From Strongylocentrotus purpuratus (Eukaryota; Echinodermata; Echinoidea; Camarodonta; Strongylocentrotidae): DNA of 64,000 bases. A program made the translations under genes and the position numbers. The notes beneath the pieces are model-generated. The model worked only from the letters and a program-made list of their open reading frames with translations, did no database searches and was not told the origin of the DNA. Each line of letters starts with the position of its first letter. Position 1 is the stretch's first letter. The DNA is taken from assembly GCF_000002235.5 (NCBI RefSeq), contig NW_022145595.1, forward strand, positions 28,151,162 to 28,215,161, given 5' to 3'. This document shows, one piece after another, positions 1 through 15,100 of the stretch.

Positions 1-125
1 TAACTTATATTTCAACGTTTTTCCAATTCATTTTGTATCAAGCTTTCAAAAGAAAGTTAAATTCGTTTTAAAACACGTGTATATGCGACTCATTCTATCT
101 ACTTTTCATCTCTTTTTTTCTTCAG

Positions 126-3100
126 AGATTGACCTTTGTGTAGAAACACCATGTCAGAATGGAGGAACCTGCACTTTTGTTGATAGTACTCGAACTTGTG
201 GATGTCCTAGCACCCACCAGGGAGTAAACTGTGAAACAGGTAACTTATATGTAAACGTTTTTCTAATTCATTTTGTATCAAACTTTCAACAAATAGTTAA
301 ATTCAAATTAAAATACGTGTATATATGACTTATTCTCTCTACTTTTCATCTCTTTTTTTTCTTCAGAGATTGACCTTTGTGTAGAAACACCATGTCAGAA
401 TGGAGGAACCTGCACTTTTGTTGATAGTACTCGAACTTGTGGATGTCCTAGCACCCACCAGGGAGTAAACTGTGAAACAGGTAACTTATATGTAAACGTT
501 TTTCTAATTCATTTTGTATCAAACTTTCAACAAAAACTTAAAATTCGATTTAAAATACGTGTATTTGCGGCTCATTCTATCTACTTTTCATCACTTTTTT
601 TCTTCAGAGATTGACCTTTGTGATGTAACACCATGTCAGAATGGAGGAACCTGCACTTTTGTTGATAGTACTCGAACTTGTGCATGTCCTAGCACCCACC
701 AGGGAGAAAACTGTAAAACAAGTAACTTATATGTAAACGTTTTTCCAATTCATTTTGTATCAAGCTTTCAACAAATAGTTAAATTCAAATTAAAATACGT
801 GTATATATGACTTATTCTCTCTACTTTTCATCTCTTTTTTTCTTCAGAGATTGACCTTTGTGTAGAAACACCATGTCAGAATGGAGGAACCTGCACTTTT
901 GTTGATAGTACTCGAACTTGTGGATGTCCTAGCACCCACCAGGGAGTAAACTGTGAAACAGGTAACTTATATGTAAACGTTTTTCCCATTCATGTTGTAT
1001 CAAGCTTTCAACAAATAGTTAAATTCAAATTAAAATACGTGTATATGCGACTTATTCTCTCTACTCTTCATCTCTTTTTTTCTTCAGAGATTGACCTTTG
1101 TGTAGAAACACCATGTCAGAATGGAGGAACCTGCACTTTTTTTGATAGTTCTCGAACTTGTGCATGTCCTAGCACCCACCAGGGAGTGAACTGTGAAACA
1201 GGTAACTTATATTTCAACGTTTTTCCAATTCATTTTGTATCAAGCTTTCAAAAGAAAGTTAAATTCGTTTTAAAACACGTGTATATGCGTCTCATTCTAT
1301 TTACTTTTCATCTCTTTTTTTTCTTCAGAGATTGACCTTTGTGTAGAAACACCATGTCAGAATGGAGGAACCTGCACTTTTGTTGATAGTTCTCGAACTT
1401 GTGCATGTCCTAGCACCCACCAGGGAGTAAACTGTGAAACAGGTAACTTATATGTAAACGTTTTTCTAATTCATGTTGTATCAAACTTTCAACAAAAACT
1501 TAAAATTCGATTTAAAATACGTGTATTTGCGTCTCATTATATGTACTTTTCATCTCTTTTTTTTCTTCAGAGATTGACCTTTGTGTAGAAACACCATGTC
1601 AGAATGGAGGAACCTGCACTTTTGTTGATAGTACTCGAACTTGTGCATGCCCTAGCACCCACCAGGGAGTAAACTGTGAAACAGGTAACTTATATTTCAA
1701 CGTTTTTCCAATTCATTTTGTATCAAGCTTTCAAAAGAAAGTTAAATTCGTTTTAAAACACGTGTATATGCGACTCATTCTATTTACTTTTCATCTCTTT
1801 TTTTTCTTCAGAGATTGACCTTTGTGTAGAAACACCATGTCAGAATGGAGGAACCTGCACTTTTGTTGATAGTACTCGAACTTGTGCATGTCCTAGCACC
1901 CACCAGGGAGTAAACTGTGAAACAGGTAACTTATATGTAAACGTTTTTCTAATTCATTTTGTATCAAACTTTCAACAAATAGTTAAATTCAAATTAAAAT
2001 ACGTGTATATATGACTTATTCTCTCTACTTTTCATCTCTTTTTTTCTTCAGAGATTGACCTTTGTGTAGAAACACCATGTCAGAATGGAGGAACATGCAC
2101 TTTTGTTGATAGTACTCGAACTTGTGGATGTCCTAGCACCCACCAGGGAGAAAACTGTGAAACAGGTAACTTATATGTAAACGTTTTTCCCATTCATGTT
2201 GTATCAAGCTTTCAACAAATAGTTAAATTCAAATTAAAATACGTGTATATGCGACTTATTCTCTCTACTTTTCATCTCTTTTTTTCTTCAGAGATTGACC
2301 TTTGTGTAGAAACACCATGTCAGAATGGAGGAACCTGCACTTTTGTTGATAGTACTCGAAGTTGTGGATGTCCTAGCACCCACCAGGGAGTAAACTGTGA
2401 AACAGGTAACTTATATGTAAACGTTTTTCTAATTCATGTTGTATCAAACTTTCAACAAAAACTTAAAATTCGATTTAAAATACGTGTATTTGCGTCTCAT
2501 TCTATCTACTTTTCATCTCTTTTTTTTCTTCAGAGATTGACCTTTGTGTAGAAACACCATGTCAGAATGGAGGAACCTGCACTTTTGTTGATAGTACTCG
2601 AACTTGTGCATGTCCTAGCACCCATCAGGGAGTAAACTGTGAAACAGGTAACTTATATTTCAACGTTTTTCCAATTCATTTTGTATCAAGCTTTCAAAAG
2701 AAAGTTAAATTCGTTTTAAAACACGTGTATTTGCGTCTCATTCTATCTACTTTTCATCACTTTTTTTCTTCAGAGATTGACCTTTGTGTAGAAACACCAT
2801 GTCAGAATGGAGGAACCTGCACTTTTGTTGATAGTACTCGAACTTGTGCATGTCCTAGCACCCACCAGGGAGTAAACTGTGAAACAGGTAACTTATATGT
2901 AAACGTTTTTCCAATTCATTTTGTATCAAGCTTTCAACAAAAACTTAAAATTCGATTTAAAATACGTGTATTTGCGTCTCATTCTATCTACTTTTCATCT
3001 CTTTTTTTCTTCAGAGATTGACCTTTGTGTAGAAACACCATGTCAGAATGGAGGAACCTGCACTTTTGTTGATAGTACTCGAACTTGTGCATGTCCTAGC

Positions 3101-6100
3101 ACCCACCAGGGAGTAAACTGTGAAACAGGTAACTTATATGTAAACGTTTTTCCCATTCATGTTGTATCAAGCTTTCAACAAATAGTTAAATTCAAATTAA
3201 AATACGTGTATATGCGACTTATTCTCTCTACTTTTCATCTCTTTTTTTCTTCAGAGATTGACCTTTGTGTAGAAACACCATGTCAGAATGGAGGAACCTG
3301 CACTTTTGTTGATAGTACTCGAACTTGTGGATGTCCTAGCACCCACCAGGGAGAAAACTGTGAAACAGGTAACTTATATGTAAACGTTTTTCTAATTCAT
3401 GTTGTATCAAACTTTCAACAAAAACTTAAAATTCGATTTAAAATACGTGTATTTGCGTCTCATTCTATCTACTTTTCATCTCTTTTTTTTCTTCAGAGAT
3501 TGACCTTTGTGTAGAAACACCATGTCAGAATGGAGGAACCTGCACTTTTGTTGATAGTTCTCGAACTTGTGCATGTCCTAGCACCCACCAGGGAGTAAAC
3601 TGTGAAACAGGTAACTTATATTTCAACGTTTTTCCAATTCATTTTGTATCAAGCTTTCAAAAGAAAGTTAAATTCGTTTTAAAACACGTGTATATGCGAC
3701 GCATTCTATTTACTTTTCATCTCTTTTTTTTCTTCAGAGATTGACCTTTGTGTAGAAACACCATGTCAGAATGGAGGAACCTGCACTTTTGTTGATAGTA
3801 CTCGAACTTGTGCATGTCCTAGCACCCACCAGGGAGTAAACTGTGAAACAGGTAACTTATATGTAAACGTTTTTCTAATTCATTTTGTATCAAACTTTCA
3901 ACAAATAGTTAAATTCAAATTAAAATACGTGTATATATGACTTATTCTCTCTACTTTTCATTTCTTTTTTTCTTCAGAGATTGACCTTTGTGTAGAAACA
4001 CCATGTCAGAATGGAGGAACCTGCACTTTTGTTGATAGTACTCGAACTTGTGGATGTCCTAGCACCCACCAGGGAGAAAACTGTGAAACAGGTAACTTAT
4101 ATGTAAACGTTTTTCCCATTCATGTTGTATCAAGCTTTCAACAAATAGTTAAATTCAAATTAAAATACGTGTATATATGACTTATTCTCTCTACTTTTCA
4201 TCTCTTTTTTTTCTTCAGAGATTGACCTTTGTGTAGAAACACCATGTCAGAATGGAGGAACCTGCACTTTTGTTGATAGTACTCGAACTTGTGGATGTCC
4301 TAGCACCCACCAGGGAGTAAACTGTGAAACAGGTAACTTATATGTAAACGTTTTTCTAATTCATTTTGTATCAAACTTTCAACAAAAACTTAAAATTCGA
4401 TTTAAAATACGTGTATTTGCGGCTCATTCTATCTACTTTTCATCACTTTTTTTCTTCAGAGATTGACCTTTGTGATGTAACACCATGTCAGAATGGAGGA
4501 ACCTGCACTTTTGTTGATAGTACTCGAACTTGTGCATGTCCTAGCACCCACCAGGGAGAAAACTGTAAAACAAGTAACTTATATGTAAACGTTTTTCCAA
4601 TTCATTTTGTATCAAGCTTTCAACAAATAGTTAAATTCAAATTAAAATACGTGTATATATGACTTATTCTCTCTACTTTTCATCTCTTTTTTTCTTCAGA
4701 GATTGACCTTTGTGTAGAAACACCATGTCAGAATGGAGGAACCTGCACTTTTGTTGATAGTACTCGAACTTGTGGATGTCCTAGCACCCACCAGGGAGAA
4801 AACTGTGAAACAGGTAACTTATATGTAAACGTTTTTCTAATTCATGTTGTATCAAACTTTCAACAAAAACTTAAAATTCGATTTAAAATACGTGTATTTG
4901 CGTCTCATTCTATCTACTTTTCATCTCTTTTTTTTCTTCAGAGATTGACCTTTGTGTAGAAACACCATGTCAGAATGGAGGAACCTGCACTTTTGTTGAT
5001 AGTACTCGAACTTGTGCATGTCCTAGCACCCACCAGGGAGTAAACTGTGAAACAGGTAACTTATATGTAAACGTTTTTCCAATTCATTTTGTATCAAGCT
5101 TTCAACAAAAACTTAAAATTCGATTTAAAATACGTGTATTTGCGTCTCATTCTATCTACTTTTCATCTCTTTTTTTCTTCAGAGATTGACCTTTGTGTAG
5201 AAACACCATGTCAGAATGGAGGAACCTGCACTTTTGTTGATAGTACTCGAACTTGTGCATGTCCTAGCACCCACCAGGGAGTAAACTGTGAAACAGGTAA
5301 CTTATATGTAAACGTTTTTCCCATTCATGTTGTATCAAGCTTTCAACAAATAGTTAAATTCAAATTAAAATACGTGTATATGCGACTTATTCTCTCTACT
5401 TTTCATCTCTTTTTTTCTTCAGAGATTGACCTTTGTGTAGAAACACCATGTCAGAATGGAGGAACCTGCACTTTTGTTGATAGTACTCGAACTTGTGGAT
5501 GTCCTAGCACCCACCAGGGAGAAAACTGTGAAACAGGTAACTTATATGTAAACGTTTTTCTAATTCATGTTGTATCAAACTTTCAACAAAAACTTAAAAT
5601 TCGATTTAAAATACGTGTATTTGCGTCTCATTCTATCTACTTTTCATCTCTTTTTTTTCTTCAGAGATTGACCTTTGTGTAGAAACACCATGTCAGAATG
5701 GAGGAACCTGCACTTTTGTTGATAGTTCTCGAACTTGTGCATGTCCTAGCACCCACCAGGGAGTAAACTGTGAAACAGGTAACTTATATTTCAACGTTTT
5801 TCCAATTCATTTTGTATCAAGCTTTCAAAAGAAAGTTAAATTCGTTTTAAAACACGTGTATATGCGACGCATTCTATTTACTTTTCATCTCTTTTTTTTC
5901 TTCAGAGATTGACCTTTGTGTAGAAACACCATGTCAGAATGGAGGAACCTGCACTTTTGTTGATAGTACTCGAACTTGTGCATGTCCTAGCACCCACCAG
6001 GGAGTAAACTGTGAAACAGGTAACTTATATGTAAACGTTTTTCTAATTCATTTTGTATCAAACTTTCAACAAATAGTTAAATTCAAATTAAAATACGTGT

Positions 6101-9100
6101 ATATATGACTTATTCTCTCTACTTTTCATTTCTTTTTTTCTTCAGAGATTGACCTTTGTGTAGAAACACCATGTCAGAATGGAGGAACCTGCACTTTTGT
6201 TGATAGTACTCGAACTTGTGGATGTCCTAGCACCCACCAGGGAGAAAACTGTGAAACAGGTAACTTATATGTAAACGTTTTTCCCATTCATGTTGTATCA
6301 AGCTTTCAACAAATAGTTAAATTCAAATTAAAATACGTGTATATATGACTTATTCTCTCTACTTTTCATCTCTTTTTTTTCTTCAGAGATTGACCTTTGT
6401 GTAGAAACACCATGTCAGAATGGAGGAACCTGCACTTTTGTTGATAGTACTCGAACTTGTGGATGTCCTAGCACCCACCAGGGAGTAAACTGTGAAACAG
6501 GTAACTTATATGTAAACGTTTTTCTAATTCATTTTGTATCAAACTTTCAACAAAAACTTAAAATTCGATTTAAAATACGTGTATTTGCGGCTCATTCTAT
6601 CTACTTTTCATCACTTTTTTTCTTCAGAGATTGACCTTTGTGATGTAACACCATGTCAGAATGGAGGAACCTGCACTTTTGTTGATAGTACTCGAACTTG
6701 TGCATGTCCTAGCACCCACCAGGGAGAAAACTGTAAAACAAGTAACTTATATGTAAACGTTTTTCCAATTCATTTTGTATCAAGCTTTCAACAAATAGTT
6801 AAATTCAAATTAAAATACGTGTATATATGACTTATTCTCTCTACTTTTCATCTCTTTTTTTCTTCAGAGATTGACCTTTGTGTAGAAACACCATGTCAGA
6901 ATGGAGGAACCTGCACTTTTGTTGATAGTACTCGAACTTGTGGATGTCCTAGCACCCACCAGGGAGAAAACTGTGAAACAGGTAACTTATATGTAAACGT
7001 TTTTCTAATTCATGTTGTATCAAACTTTCAACAAAAACTTAAAATTCGATTTAAAATACGTGTATTTGCGTCTCATTCTATCTACTTTTCATCTCTTTTT
7101 TTTCTTCAGAGATTGACCTTTGTGTAGAAACACCATGTCAGAATGGAGGAACCTGCACTTTTGTTGATAGTTCTCGAACTTGTGCATGTCCTAGCACCCA
7201 CCAGGGAGTGAACTGTGAAACAGGTAACTTATATTTCAACGTTTTTCCAATTCATTTTGTATCAAGCTTTCAAAAGAAAGTTAAATTCGTTTTAAAACAC
7301 GTGTATATGCGACTCATTCTATTTACTTTTCATCTCTTTTTTTTCTTCAGAGATTGACCTTTGTGTAGAAACACCATGTCAGAATGGAGGAACCTGCACT
7401 TTTGTTGATAGTTCTCGAACTTGTGCATGTCCTAGCACCCACCAGGGAGTAAACTGTGAAACAGGTAACTTATATTTCAACGTTTTTCCAATTCATTTTG
7501 TATCAAGCTTTCAAAAGAAAGTTAAATTCGTTTTAAAACACGTGTATATGCGACTCATTCTATCTACTTTTCATCTCTTTTTTTCTTCAGAGATTGACCT
7601 TTGTGTAGAAACACCATGTCAGAATGGAGGAACCTGCACTTTTGTTGATAGTACTCGAACTTGTGGATGTCCTAGCACCCACCAGGGAGTAAACTGTGAA
7701 ACAGGTAACTTATATGTAAACGTTTTTCTAATTCATTTTGTATCAAACTTTCAACAAAAACTTAAAATTCGATTTAAAATACGTGTATTTGCGGCTCATT
7801 CTATCTACTTTTCATCACTTTTTTTCTTCAGAGATTGACCTTTGTGATGTAACACCATGTCAGAATGGAGGAACCTGCACTTTTGTTGATAGTACTCGAA
7901 CTTGTGCATGTCCTAGCACCCACCAGGGAGAAAACTGTAAAACAAGTAACTTATATGTAAACGTTTTTCCAATTCATTTTGTATCAAGCTTTCAACAAAT
8001 AGTTAAATTCAAATTAAAATACGTGTATATATGACTTATTCTCTCTACTTTTCATCTCTTTTTTTCTTCAGAGATTGACCTTTGTGTAGAAACACCATGT
8101 CAGAATGGAGGAACCTGCACTTTTGTTGATAGTACTCGAACTTGTGGATGTCCTAGCACCCACCAGGGAGTAAACTGTGAAACAGGTAACTTATATGTAA
8201 ACGTTTTTCCCATTCATGTTGTATCAAGCTTTCAACAAATAGTTAAATTCAAATTAAAATACGTGTATATGCGACTTATTCTCTCTACTCTTCATCTCTT
8301 TTTTTCTTCAGAGATTGACCTTTGTGTAGAAACACCATGTCAGAATGGAGGAACCTGCACTTTTTTTGATAGTTCTCGAACTTGTGCATGTCCTAGCACC
8401 CACCAGGGAGTGAACTGTGAAACAGGTAACTTATATTTCAACGTTTTTCCAATTCATTTTGTATCAAGCTTTCAAAAGAAAGTTAAATTCGTTTTAAAAC
8501 ACGTGTATATGCGTCTCATTCTATTTACTTTTCATCTCTTTTTTTTCTTCAGAGATTGACCTTTGTGTAGAAACACCATGTCAGAATGGAGGAACCTGCA
8601 CTTTTGTTGATAGTTCTCGAACTTGTGCATGTCCTAGCACCCACCAGGGAGTAAACTGTGAAACAGGTAACTTATATGTAAACGTTTTTCTAATTCATGT
8701 TGTATCAAACTTTCAACAAAAACTTAAAATTCGATTTAAAATACGTGTATTTGCGTCTCATTATATGTACTTTTCATCTCTTTTTTTTCTTCAGAGATTG
8801 ACCTTTGTGTAGAAACACCATGTCAGAATGGAGGAACCTGCACTTTTGTTGATAGTACTCGAACTTGTGCATGCCCTAGCACCCACCAGGGAGTAAACTG
8901 TGAAACAGGTAACTTATATTTCAACGTTTTTCCAATTCATTTTGTATCAAGCTTTCAAAAGAAAGTTAAATTCGTTTTAAAACACGTGTATATGCGACTC
9001 ATTCTATTTACTTTTCATCTCTTTTTTTTCTTCAGAGATTGACCTTTGTGTAGAAACACCATGTCAGAATGGAGGAACCTGCACTTTTGTTGATAGTACT

Positions 9101-12100
9101 CGAACTTGTGCATGTCCTAGCACCCACCAGGGAGTAAACTGTGAAACAGGTAACTTATATGTAAACGTTTTTCTAATTCATTTTGTATCAAACTTTCAAC
9201 AAATAGTTAAATTCAAATTAAAATACGTGTATATATGACTTATTCTCTCTACTTTTCATCTCTTTTTTTCTTCAGAGATTGACCTTTGTGTAGAAACACC
9301 ATGTCAGAATGGAGGAACATGCACTTTTGTTGATAGTACTCGAACTTGTGGATGTCCTAGCACCCACCAGGGAGAAAACTGTGAAACAGGTAACTTATAT
9401 GTAAACGTTTTTCCCATTCATGTTGTATCAAGCTTTCAACAAATAGTTAAATTCAAATTAAAATACGTGTATATGCGACTTATTCTCTCTACTTTTCATC
9501 TCTTTTTTTCTTCAGAGATTGACCTTTGTGTAGAAACACCATGTCAGAATGGAGGAACCTGCACTTTTGTTGATAGTACTCGAAGTTGTGGATGTCCTAG
9601 CACCCACCAGGGAGTAAACTGTGAAACAGGTAACTTATATGTAAACGTTTTTCTAATTCATGTTGTATCAAACTTTCAACAAAAACTTAAAATTCGATTT
9701 AAAATACGTGTATTTGCGTCTCATTCTATCTACTTTTCATCTCTTTTTTTTCTTCAGAGATTGACCTTTGTGTAGAAACACCATGTCAGAATGGAGGAAC
9801 CTGCACTTTTGTTGATAGTACTCGAACTTGTGCATGTCCTAGCACCCATCAGGGAGTAAACTGTGAAACAGGTAACTTATATTTCAACGTTTTTCCAATT
9901 CATTTTGTATCAAGCTTTCAAAAGAAAGTTAAATTCGTTTTAAAACACGTGTATTTGCGTCTCATTCTATCTACTTTTCATCACTTTTTTTCTTCAGAGA
10001 TTGACCTTTGTGTAGAAACACCATGTCAGAATGGAGGAACCTGCACTTTTGTTGATAGTACTCGAACTTGTGCATGTCCTAGCACCCACCAGGGAGTAAA
10101 CTGTGAAACAGGTAACTTATATGTAAACGTTTTTCCAATTCATTTTGTATCAAGCTTTCAACAAAAACTTAAAATTCGATTTAAAATACGTGTATTTGCG
10201 TCTCATTCTATCTACTTTTCATCTCTTTTTTTCTTCAGAGATTGACCTTTGTGTAGAAACACCATGTCAGAATGGAGGAACCTGCACTTTTGTTGATAGT
10301 ACTCGAACTTGTGCATGTCCTAGCACCCACCAGGGAGTAAACTGTGAAACAGGTAACTTATATGTAAACGTTTTTCCCATTCATGTTGTATCAAGCTTTC
10401 AACAAATAGTTAAATTCAAATTAAAATACGTGTATATGCGACTTATTCTCTCTACTTTTCATCTCTTTTTTTCTTCAGAGATTGACCTTTGTGTAGAAAC
10501 ACCATGTCAGAATGGAGGAACCTGCAGTTTTGTTGATAGTACTCGAACTTGTGGATGTCCTAGCACCCACCAGGGAGAAAACTGTGAAACAGGTAACTTA
10601 TATGTAAACGTTTTTCTAATTCATGTTGTATCAAACTTTCAACAAAAACTTAAAATTCGATTTAAAATACGTGTATTTGCGTCTCATTCTATCTACTTTT
10701 CATCTCTTTTTTTTCTTCAGAGATTGACCTTTGTGTAGAAACACCATGTCAGAATGGAGGAACCTGCACTTTTGTTGATAGTTCTCGAACTTGTGCATGT
10801 CCTAGCACCCACCAGGGAGTAAACTGTGAAACAGGTAACTTATATTTCAACGTTTTTCCAATTCATTTTGTATCAAGCTTTCAAAAGAAAGTTAAATTCG
10901 TTTTAAAACACGTGTATATGCGACTCATTCTATTTACTTTTCATCTCTTTTTTTTCTTCAGAGATTGACCTTTGTGTAGAAACACCATGTCAGAATGGAG
11001 GAACCTGCACTTTTGTTGATAGTACTCGAACTTGTGCATGTCCTAGCACCCACCAGGGAGTAAACTGTGAAACAGGTAACTTATATGTAAACGTTTTTCT
11101 AATTCATTTTGTATCAAACTTTCAACAAATAGTTAAATTCAAATTAAAATACGTGTATATATGACTTATTCTCTCTACTTTTCATTTCTTTTTTTCTTCA
11201 GAGATTGACCTTTGTGTAGAAACACCATGTCAGAATGGAGGAACCTGCACTTTTGTTGATAGTACTCGAACTTGTGGATGTCCTAGCACCCACCAGGGAG
11301 AAAACTGTGAAACAGGTAACTTATATGTAAACGTTTTTCCCATTCATGTTGTATCAAGCTTTCAACAAATAGTTAAATTCAAATTAAAATACGTGTATAT
11401 ATGACTTATTCTCTCTACTTTTCATCTCTTTTTTTTCTTCAGAGATTGACCTTTGTGTAGAAACACCATGTCAGAATGGAGGAACCTGCACTTTTGTTGA
11501 TAGTACTCGAACTTGTGGATGTCCTAGCACCCACCAGGGAGTAAACTGTGAAACAGGTAACTTATATGTAAACGTTTTTCTAATTCATTTTGTATCAAAC
11601 TTTCAACAAAAACTTAAAATTCGATTTAAAATACGTGTATTTGCGGCTCATTCTATCTACTTTTCATCACTTTTTTTCTTCAGAGATTGACCTTTGTGAT
11701 GTAACACCATGTCAGAATGGAGGAACCTGCACTTTTGTTGATAGTACTCGAACTTGTGCATGTCCTAGCACCCACCAGGGAGAAAACTGTAAAACAAGTA
11801 ACTTATATGTAAACGTTTTTCCAATTCATTTTGTATCAAGCTTTCAACAAATAGTTAAATTCAAATTAAAATACGTGTATATATGACTTATTCTCTCTAC
11901 TTTTCATCTCTTTTTTTCTTCAGAGATTGACCTTTGTGTAGAAACACCATGTCAGAATGGAGGAACCTGCACTTTTGTTGATAGTACTCGAACTTGTGGA
12001 TGTCCTAGCACCCACCAGGGAGAAAACTGTGAAACAGGTAACTTATATGTAAACGTTTTTCTAATTCATGTTGTATCAAACTTTCAACAAAAACTTAAAA

Positions 12101-15100
12101 TTCGATTTAAAATACGTGTATTTGCGTCTCATTCTATCTACTTTTCATCTCTTTTTTTTCTTCAGAGATTGACCTTTGTGTAGAAACACCATGTCAGAAT
12201 GGAGGAACCTGCACTTTTGTTGATAGTTCTCGAACTTGTGCATGTCCTAGCACCCACCAGGGAGTGAACTGTGAAACAGGTAACTTATATTTCAACGTTT
12301 TTCCAATTCATTTTGTATCAAGCTTTCAAAAGAAAGTTAAATTCGTTTTAAAACACGTGTATATGCGACTCATTCTATCTACTTTTTATCACTTTTTTTC
12401 TTCAGAGATTGACCTTTGTGTAGAAACACCATGTCAGAATGGAGGAACCTGCACTTTTGTTGATAGTACTCGAACTTGTGGATGTCCTAGCACCCACCAG
12501 GGAGAAAACTGTGAAACAGGTAACTTATATGTAAACGTTTTTCCCATTCATGTTGTATCAAGCTTTCAACAAATAGTTAAATTCAAATTAAAATACGTGT
12601 ATATATGACTTATTCTCTCTACTTTTCATCTCTTTTTTTTCTTCAGAGATTGACCTTTGTGTAGAAACACCATGTCAGAATGGAGGAACCTGCACTTTTG
12701 TTGATAGTACTCGAACTTGTGGATGTCCTAGCACCCACCAGGGAGTAAACTGTGAAACAGGTTACTTATATGTAAACGTTTTTCTAATTCATTTTGTATC
12801 AAACTTTCAACAAAAACTTAAAATTCGATTTAAAATACGTGTATTTGCGGCTCATTCTATCTACTTTTCATCACTTTTTTTCTTTAGAGATTGACCTTTG
12901 TGATGTAACACCATGTCAGAATGGAGGAACCTGCACTTTTGTTGATAGTACTCGAACTTGTGCATGTCCTAGCACCCACCAGGGAGAAAACTGTAAAACA
13001 AGTAACTTATATGTAAACGTTTTTCCAATTCATTTTTGTATCAAGCTTTCAACAAATAGTTAAATTCAAATTAAAATACGTGTATATATGACTTATTCTC
13101 TCCACTTTTCATCTCTTTTTTTCTTCAGAGATTGACCTTTGTGTAGAAACACCATGTCAGAATGGAGGAACCTGCACTTTTGTTGATAGTACTCGAACTT
13201 GTGGATGTCCTAGCACCCACCAGGGAGTAAACTGTGAAACAGGTAACTTATATGTAAACGTTTTTCCCATTCATGTTGTATCAAGCTTTCAACAAATAGT
13301 TAAATTCAAATTAAAATACGTGTATATGCGACTTATTCTCTCTACTCTTCATCTCTTTTTTTCTTCAGAGATTGACTTTTGTGTAGAAACACCATGTCAG
13401 AATGGAGGAACCTGCACTTTTGTTGATAGTTCTCGAACTTGTGCATGTCCTAGCACCCACCAGGGAGTGAACTGTGAAACAGGTAACTTATATTTCAACG
13501 TTTTTCCAATTCATTTTGTATCAAGCTTTCAAAAGAAAGTTAAATTCGTTTTAAAACACGTGTATATGCGACTCATTCTATTTACTTTTCATCTCTTTTT
13601 TTTCTTCAGAGATTGACCTTTGTGTAGAAACACCATGTCAGAATGGAGGAACCTGCACTTTTGTTGATAGTACTCGAACTTGTGCTTGTCCTAGCACCCA
13701 CCAGGGAGTAAACTGTGAAACAGGTAACTTATATTTCAATGTTTTTCCAATTCATTTTGTATCAAGCTTTCAAAAGAAAGTTAAATTCGTTTTAAAACAC
13801 GTGTATATGCGACTCATTCTATCTACTTTTTATCACTTTTTTTCTTCAGAGATTGACCTTTGTGTAGAAACACCATGTCAGAATGGAGGAACCTGCACTT
13901 TTGTTGATAGTACTCGAACTTGTGGATGTCCTAGCACCCACCAGGGAGAAAACTGTGAAACAGGTAACTTATATGTAAACGTTTTTCCCATTCATGTTGT
14001 ATCAAGCTTTCAACAAATAGTTAAATTCAAATTAAAATACGTGTATATATGACTTATTCTCTCTACTTTTCATCTCTTTTTTTTCTTCAGAGATTGACCT
14101 TTGTGTAGAAACACCATGTCAGAATGGAGGAACCTGCACTTTTGTTGATAGTACTCGAACTTGTGGATGTCCTAGCACCCACCAGGGAGTAAACTGTGAA
14201 ACAGGTAACTTATATGTAAACGTTTTTCTAATTCATTTTGTATCAAACTTTCAACAAAAACTTAAAATTCGATTTAAAATACGTGTATTTGCGGCTCATT
14301 CTATCTACTTTTCATCACTTTTTTTCTTCAGAGATTGACCTTTGTGATGTAACACCATGTCAGAATGGAGGAACCTGCACTTTTGTTGATAGTACTCGAA
14401 CTTGTGCATGTCCTAGCACCCACCAGGGAGAAAACTGTAAAACAAGTAACTTATATGTAAATGTTTTTCCAATTCATTTTGTATCAAGCTTTCAACAAAT
14501 AGTTAAATTCAAATTAAAATACGTGTATATATGACTTATTCTCTCTACTTTTCATCTCTTTTTTTCTTCAGAGATTGACCTTTGTGTAGAAACACCATGT
14601 CAGAATGGAGGAACCTGCACTTTTGTTGATAGTACTCGAACTTGTGGATGTCCTAGCACCCACCAGGGAGTAAACTGTGAAACAGGTAACTTATATGTTA
14701 ACGTTTTTCCCATTCATGTTGTATCAAGCTTTCAACAAATAGTTAAATTCAAATTAAAATACGTGTATATGCGACTTATTCTCTCTACTCTTCATCTCTT
14801 TTTTTCTTCAGAGATTGACCTTTGTGTAGAAACACCATGTCAGAATGGAGGAACCTGCACTGTTGTTGATAGTTCTCGAACTTGTGCATGTCCTAGCACC
14901 CACCAGGGAGTGAACTGTGAAACAGGTAACTTATATTTCAATTTTTTTCCAATTCATTTTGTATCAAGCTTTCAAAAGAAAGTTAAATTCGTTTTAAAAC
15001 ACGTGTATATGCGACTCATTCTATTTACTTTTCAATTCTTTTTTTCTTCAGAGATTGACCTTTGTGTAGAAACACCATGTCAGAATGGAGGAACCTGCAC

